From Notamacropus eugenii (taxonomy: Eukaryota > Chordata > Mammalia > Diprotodontia > Macropodidae): a stretch of 64,000 nucleotides of DNA. The position numbers and the translations under genes were made by a program. This document shows, in pieces, positions 59,526-64,000 of the stretch (position 1 is the stretch's first letter; each line of letters begins with the position of its first letter). The notes under the pieces are model-generated. The model saw only the letters and a program-made list of their open reading frames with translations, ran no database searches and was not told the origin of the DNA. The stretch spans positions 64,508,885 to 64,572,884 of the forward strand of contig NC_092876.1 of NCBI RefSeq assembly GCF_028372415.1. Reading direction: 5' to 3'.

Positions 59526-60059
59526 GGGTTTTTTTTTAGGATTCCATCTTGCCTTACAAGCATGATTCTTCTTCATCTGTTTTTCTCAAACACGAATATG
59601 AAAGATTTTTAAAAGCACCCATTTCTAATTTAGCATCAGGTTTGAGCCTTCTCATTCATTTCAAGGATTACAGCACTGGTGTTTTTTTCTATATTTTCTA
59701 TTGCAAATGTCCATGGTCTCCATTAAATTGGTCTTTGGGGCTATCCTGGAAACCCAAGGAGCATTTATAACATTGTTACTAGAATTTCCAAAGGGGTGAC
59801 AAAAGAGCTTTTGAAAGACTAGCCCTTTGTAAGCAGGGGACAACTTGTACCTCTTGTGGTTCCTGTCAAGGGTTAATGTTTCAGGGAAGGCAGAGAGGAG
59901 GGTCAGGCAGTGACATCAGCTGGCTGCTGTAGCCAGGAGGCTACTCTTTGAAGGTTGTGGAAGGAGAGGGCAGAGTTATGACGCAGAATAATTGTCCTTG
60001 ACGGTTAGTCTGGCCCCAGGAGTAAGGGCAGTTAAAATTACAGTCACTGTTGATGGGAC

Positions 60060-60145
60060 CATGGGATGTCTTAGAACACAAAATGTCAGAGCTGGAAGAG
60101 TCTGAACAACATGGAATGTCAGAGATAGAAGCAATCTTGCTAGTG
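60060..60145 (-). repeat. 33-bp tail repeat, two to three units
   Basis: 'acaaaatgtcagagctggaa' and 'catggaatgtcagagataga'. Confidence 0.65.
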
Positions 60146-60214
60146 TCCAACTCAAACAGAAACAAGGGCTCTGAGCCTTATATAAAGATTCCTTTAGGCT
60201 GCTACATATTGACT

Positions 60215-60455
60215 TGTGGTTGCTTTTCAGTGGTTTCAGTTGTGTCTGACTCTTAGTGACTCCATTTGGGGTTTTCTTGGCAAAATTATTGAAGTGTTTT
60301 GCTATTTCCTTCTCCCGCTTATTTTACAGATGAGGAAACTGAGGAAAACAGGGATAAGTAAGTTGCCCAGGGTCACACAAGCTAGTAAGGGTATGAGGCC
60401 AGATTTGAACTCAGGAAGATGAACCTTCCTGACTCTGCTCCACCTAGCTGCCAAA
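60215..60455 (-). mobile_element. tRNA-derived marsupial SINE
   Basis: 'ttcagttgtgtctgactctt' to 'tgctccacctagctgcc'. Confidence 0.88.
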
Positions 60456-60584
60456 TGTTGCCTTAGAAAACCACATATTAACATTATCAATGTTCATTAT
60501 ATTTTTAATTATCTTGTTATTATTTCCCAGTTACATTTTAACCCGTTCAATTGGGAGGACTGGGTATTTGACACTTCTGAATTA

Positions 60585-60690
60585 AAAATGTCAGAGCTGG
60601 GAGGGCTTAGAACACTGAACGTTACAGCTGGAAGGGCCCTTACCATACAGAACATCAGAGCAGGGAGGGCCCTTAGAACAAAAAGACTTG
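60585..60690 (-). repeat. 33-bp tail repeat, three units
   Basis: 'aaaatgtcagagctgggagg' and 'agagcagggagggcccttag'. Confidence 0.7.
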
Positions 60691-60795
60691 AGAAGGAATG
60701 TAGTAATTGCCTCTACTCCTGTCTTGGCACTCTCCTTTCTGTGGGAATGGAGTGAGTTGGGGAGTCTCCTCTCCCTCCTCCTCCCCCAAAGCAAC

Positions 60796-60932
60796 ACACC
60801 CACACCCACACCCACACCCACACCCACACCCACACATACACACACACATACACACACACGCATATACATACACATGTACACACAAATATACATATACACA
60901 CACATACACACACACACACACACACACAGAGG
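60796..60932. repeat. (CACCCA)n then (CA)n with TA interruptions
   Basis: About six 'cccaca' hexamers, then CA/TA dinucleotides. Confidence 0.92.
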
Positions 60933-60935
60933 AAG

Positions 60936-62080
60936 CATGGCGGGGGCTCCCCTGGGATAATGGCATCCCTCACTTTGCCCCTAGCTGGTTCCCTTCTCAG
61001 GCTCTCTCAGGTCCCATTGATTTGGGGGGAGTTTACCTAATCTGGCTTTTAAGAGGCAAAGCCCCTTCCTCCCTATCCTGAAAAAGTGTCAGACTTGACT
61101 CCAGTTCCAGCCTCCACAAGTCCCCATATAGCATGGCTGTAGGAAAGTCCTTTCCCCGCTCCGTCTAGATGTACATCAGTTTCCTCTCCAGGGGATGAGT
61201 AGACTATGAAATCCCTCTTAGGTATCTGTCCAGGAGTCCGCCCAGCTGAGCCAGTCCTCACGTGATTAAAGGACTCCTGCGAGCAGATATAGACAGATGG
61301 CTAGGTAACCAAAGTTAAACTTCTTCCCCTCCCTCCTAATCTCCTTCAGGTCCTCCAGAATGAGGAAGTCTTTACCAGAAGGCCAAGGATATTCCTATTG
61401 CATTGACTCAAACCAGAGTCAGTTAAAGAGTGCTGGGAGGTGAGGGTAGGGCTTTGGGTTTAGAAATTAACTTCATGCTTTTAGTAGATGATACCTTTCC
61501 CTGGGCTGGGCTAATAATCTTCATAGATTTAGAGCTGGAAAGGCTGTAGGGGCCTTGAAGCCCAGTCTCCTTATTTTACAGATGAGTAAACTGAGGTTTC
61601 CTGTAAGGCAGGAATTCCTTTGGGTCTCTACTCCCAGAGCCCCACCCCCACATCGTTAGTCCCACTTCCTTGACAGTCCTGGCCTTGAGTTACTTTCCTT
61701 GGAAACCTCAATCAAAGAGGCACACAGAAACCAAGTCCGGTTTTACAGTTTAACCAGGGATCACGTTAGTCAGGCTACCTGCCCTTATCTTTCCCCCACT
61801 CTGAGTCTTCCCTTCTTCCTGACTCTTAACCCTGCCCTCAAGAAGTCATGAATTGCAAAACCTGAGTCATACATCCCTACCATCTGAGAATTCTTAGTTT
61901 TACACAAGCTTGTTGAGGGTGGAGGTGTCTATTTGTACTTTTCTTTCCTTTCCTTGAAACACTTGGGCTATAAAGATGCAGATTCATTAATGAACATGGG
62001 GAAGGTAAACCTCTTTCAGCCACTTTGCTATGGAATGAAGTAGACTAGCTTGCTGTCTGATCTTAAGGAGGTCAGTTTCA
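60936..62080. other. Upstream intergenic sequence, mostly unique
   Basis: Only one reverse MIR remnant (61525-61605, 'ttacagatgagtaaactgag') was recognised. No exon found. It lies 4-5 kb upstream of the predicted MYOM3 start. Confidence 0.4.
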
Positions 62081-62099
62081 TCAATTTAGGATTTAGTTA

Positions 62100-62420
62100 T
62101 CCCCTCTCTCAAAGGAAAGATTGGACTTGATGGTTTCTAAGATTTCCTAGTCACTGCCAAACTTCCAGTACTCTTAAATTCTAAGACTCTTTCCACATTT
62201 GTCACTCTAGTTTCTGAGGCCCTTTCTAGCTCTAGGTTCTAAGACCCCTCCCAGCTCTGACATCCTGTGTTCTGAGGACCCTTCCAGTTCTAACCTTCTC
62301 TGTTCTAAGACACTTCCCAATTCTGACATTGGCTGTTTTACGGTATCTTCCAGCTCTGATCTTCTAAGGTTCTTTCTTAGTCTAATAACCCATGTTCTAA
62401 GATTCTACTATAGTATGATT
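62100..62420 (+). repeat. MIR-like tail with a 33-bp repeat array
   Basis: 'ggacttgatggtttctaaga' leads into about seven units such as 'cccctcccagctctgacatc'. Confidence 0.75.
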
Positions 62421-63135
62421 CAAAATTTCAAAGAGTCTCAGAATTGGAGGAGTCCCCTGTCATCAAAGGTTTACCTGTTTCTCTTATAAGAATAACATCC
62501 TTAAGTAGTAGACTTGGTTTGGTCTCAGAGGTTTTAGGGGATTATTAGACACTCTTGCCTTAAAGAAAGGACCTGGGTCCATGGGAAATCTTTCCATTTG
62601 TCACTTTACTGATGAAAATGACATGAAATAATGGTTAAATATTAATAAGAAGTTGATAAGGATGCCAACAGGTGCAGCTGCTTCAGCAGCAGAGGGAGGG
62701 AGCAGAAGGAAGTTTATCTTGGAGGGAGAAGGTTATCTTATGTCTCTTGGGAGAGGAAATTGGCCCAGCCCCACAGTCTGAGGGTCTGATCCTCTTTTAC
62801 AACAACATTTAGATGAGGCACAGAGAGGGTGTTTGAGGGGGAGGAGATGAGCAGCAGCTCTTGTAGAGTCATACTTAACTCCCTCATGATTCTCCTCCTT
62901 TGAGACCCTCATGCCTCATTGAGAGGAGTGGGGGAAGATGGGGATTGGGGGAGGGGGCTGAGTTTTAGCTTCTGCTCTGGGCCCCAGCATCCTCCTCTGT
63001 GAAATGAAGGGAGTGAACTAGAATTGGAATTTTGCAAGTCTCTTCCACCCTAGCTCCAGATCCCAGACCATGGAATTACCCTTGGCCGCTCCTGTCCAAG
63101 TCTCTTCCATCACTAGAATATTTGAGTTCTGTGAT
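62421..63135. other. Upstream intergenic sequence without a recognised element
   Basis: No exon or clear repeat except a weak MIR-type tail at 62995-63065. Confidence 0.35.
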
Positions 63136-63139
63136 TCTA

Positions 63140-63520
63140 GACCCAGCTCTTGTATTAATCTTCATAGCTATTACCATTTAGATAGTGTTTTAAGATCAAA
63201 GTGTTTTGATATTATGTCATTTGATCTTTACATTAACCCTATAAAAAGGTGCTGTTATTACCCTCATTTTTGTGGGTGTTGAATTGTTTTTGTCGTGTCG
63301 AGCTCTTCAGACCCCCATTTGGGGTTTTCTTGGCAAAGATCCTGGAGTGGTTGGCCATTTCCTTCTCTGGCTCATTTTACAGATATGGAAACTGAGACAG
63401 AGATAGATGACTTACCCAGAATCACCCAGGTAGTGGCTGAGGCTAGATTTGAACTCAGGAAGAAGAGTCTTCCTGATTCAGGCCTGGTACTCTATCCACT
63501 GTGCCACCTAGCTGTCCTTA
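63140..63520 (-). mobile_element. MIR 3' part followed by a tRNA-derived SINE
   Basis: 63140-63270: 'tcatttgatctttacattaa'. 63275-63520: 'gggttttcttggcaaagatc' to 'gtgccacctagctgtcc'. Same arrangement as at 4015-4382. Confidence 0.75.
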
Positions 63521-63959
63521 AACAGGACAAAGCATTGAGACGAAAGAATCTGATTCTTTTACAAGTATTTATTAGGCCCCTAATATGTATCTGATATTTT
63601 ACTAGATGCTCAAGATACTAAGACTAAAAAAAACCAAACTCTGTTCCCTTAAGAAGTTTATATTCTGCTGGGGGCAGGGTACAAATACAATGTATACCTA
63701 AATAAGCAAGCGTAAAATATATAGAAAGTGATATAAATTAATTTAAAGAGGAGGAGAGCATTAAAAACTAGAAGGAATCATCAGAGCATAGACTTAAGCT
63801 GAAAAAGCTGAAAACAAGCAACCTTACCTCATCTAGTCTATCACCTTCATTTTATAGGCGACTTATTCCATGTAGGACACGGGGTGGGGGGAAGACAGAG
63901 GGAGACAAAAGTCAGTGATGCCTCCAAGGTTGTGAACTAGAATTATTGGAAGGATGGCT

Positions 63960-64000
63960 GTTGCTGTTTACTTGTTTTCCATTGTGTGCAACTCTTCATG
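63960..64000 (-). mobile_element. SINE 3' end, cut by the window edge
   Basis: 'gttttccattgtgtgcaact' matches the reverse 3' end of the tRNA SINEs here. Confidence 0.6.

Noticed and set aside
60591..61081. Cys/Val- and Thr/His-rich frames
   Set aside because: Translations of the CACCCA/CA microsatellite.

Overview
The window is nuclear DNA of a marsupial. It is dense in interspersed repeats diagnostic of metatherian genomes: tRNA-derived SINEs of the MAR1/WALLSI type that begin 'ggcagctaggtggc', MIR-like CORE-SINEs, L2, L3/CR1 and L1 LINEs, palindromic hAT MITEs and a mariner MITE. The species cannot be fixed from sequence alone. There is no prokaryotic or organellar content.

One protein-coding gene is visible, on the minus strand: MYOM3 (myomesin-3, an M-band protein of striated muscle). 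I could place 22 coding exons (51332 down to 3101) plus a probable non-coding first exon near 56902-56999. All exon junctions are AG/GT and every reading phase joins without a break. The joined exons give 972 codons: an N-terminal region, Ig1, Ig2, five fibronectin type III domains, and the first part of the next Ig domain. The rest (that Ig domain's end and the C-terminal Ig domains used for M-band dimerisation in this family) must lie left of base 1.

Layout from the gene's 5' side (right) to its 3' side (left): 57.0-64.0 kb is upstream intergenic sequence, repeat-rich with some unique stretches; 56.9-57.2 kb is a candidate muscle promoter in which a TATA box coincides with a perfect MEF2 consensus; 45.9-51.3 kb holds the N-terminal exons; 34.8-38.8 kb holds Ig1 and the start of Ig2; an 11.4 kb intron (23.5-34.9 kb) carries L1s, a mixed AAAGG/AAGGG pentanucleotide tract and an AT-rich stretch; 8.1-23.5 kb holds the compact fibronectin exons; 3.1 kb holds the last visible exon; and 0-1.65 kb is an antisense L3/CR1 LINE broken by two SINEs.

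No new multi-gene system is present. The most unusual features are: (1) at least thirteen tandem arrays of a roughly 33-bp unit matching the 3' tail of MIR-like SINEs, in both orientations, flanking blocks of exons; (2) a start-codon exon whose 5' end has the form of a recursive splice site (CAG|GTGAGT); (3) the RFC1-like purine pentanucleotide tract inside an L1 3' end; (4) two small frame-neutral exons (45 and 54 nt) in inter-domain linkers.
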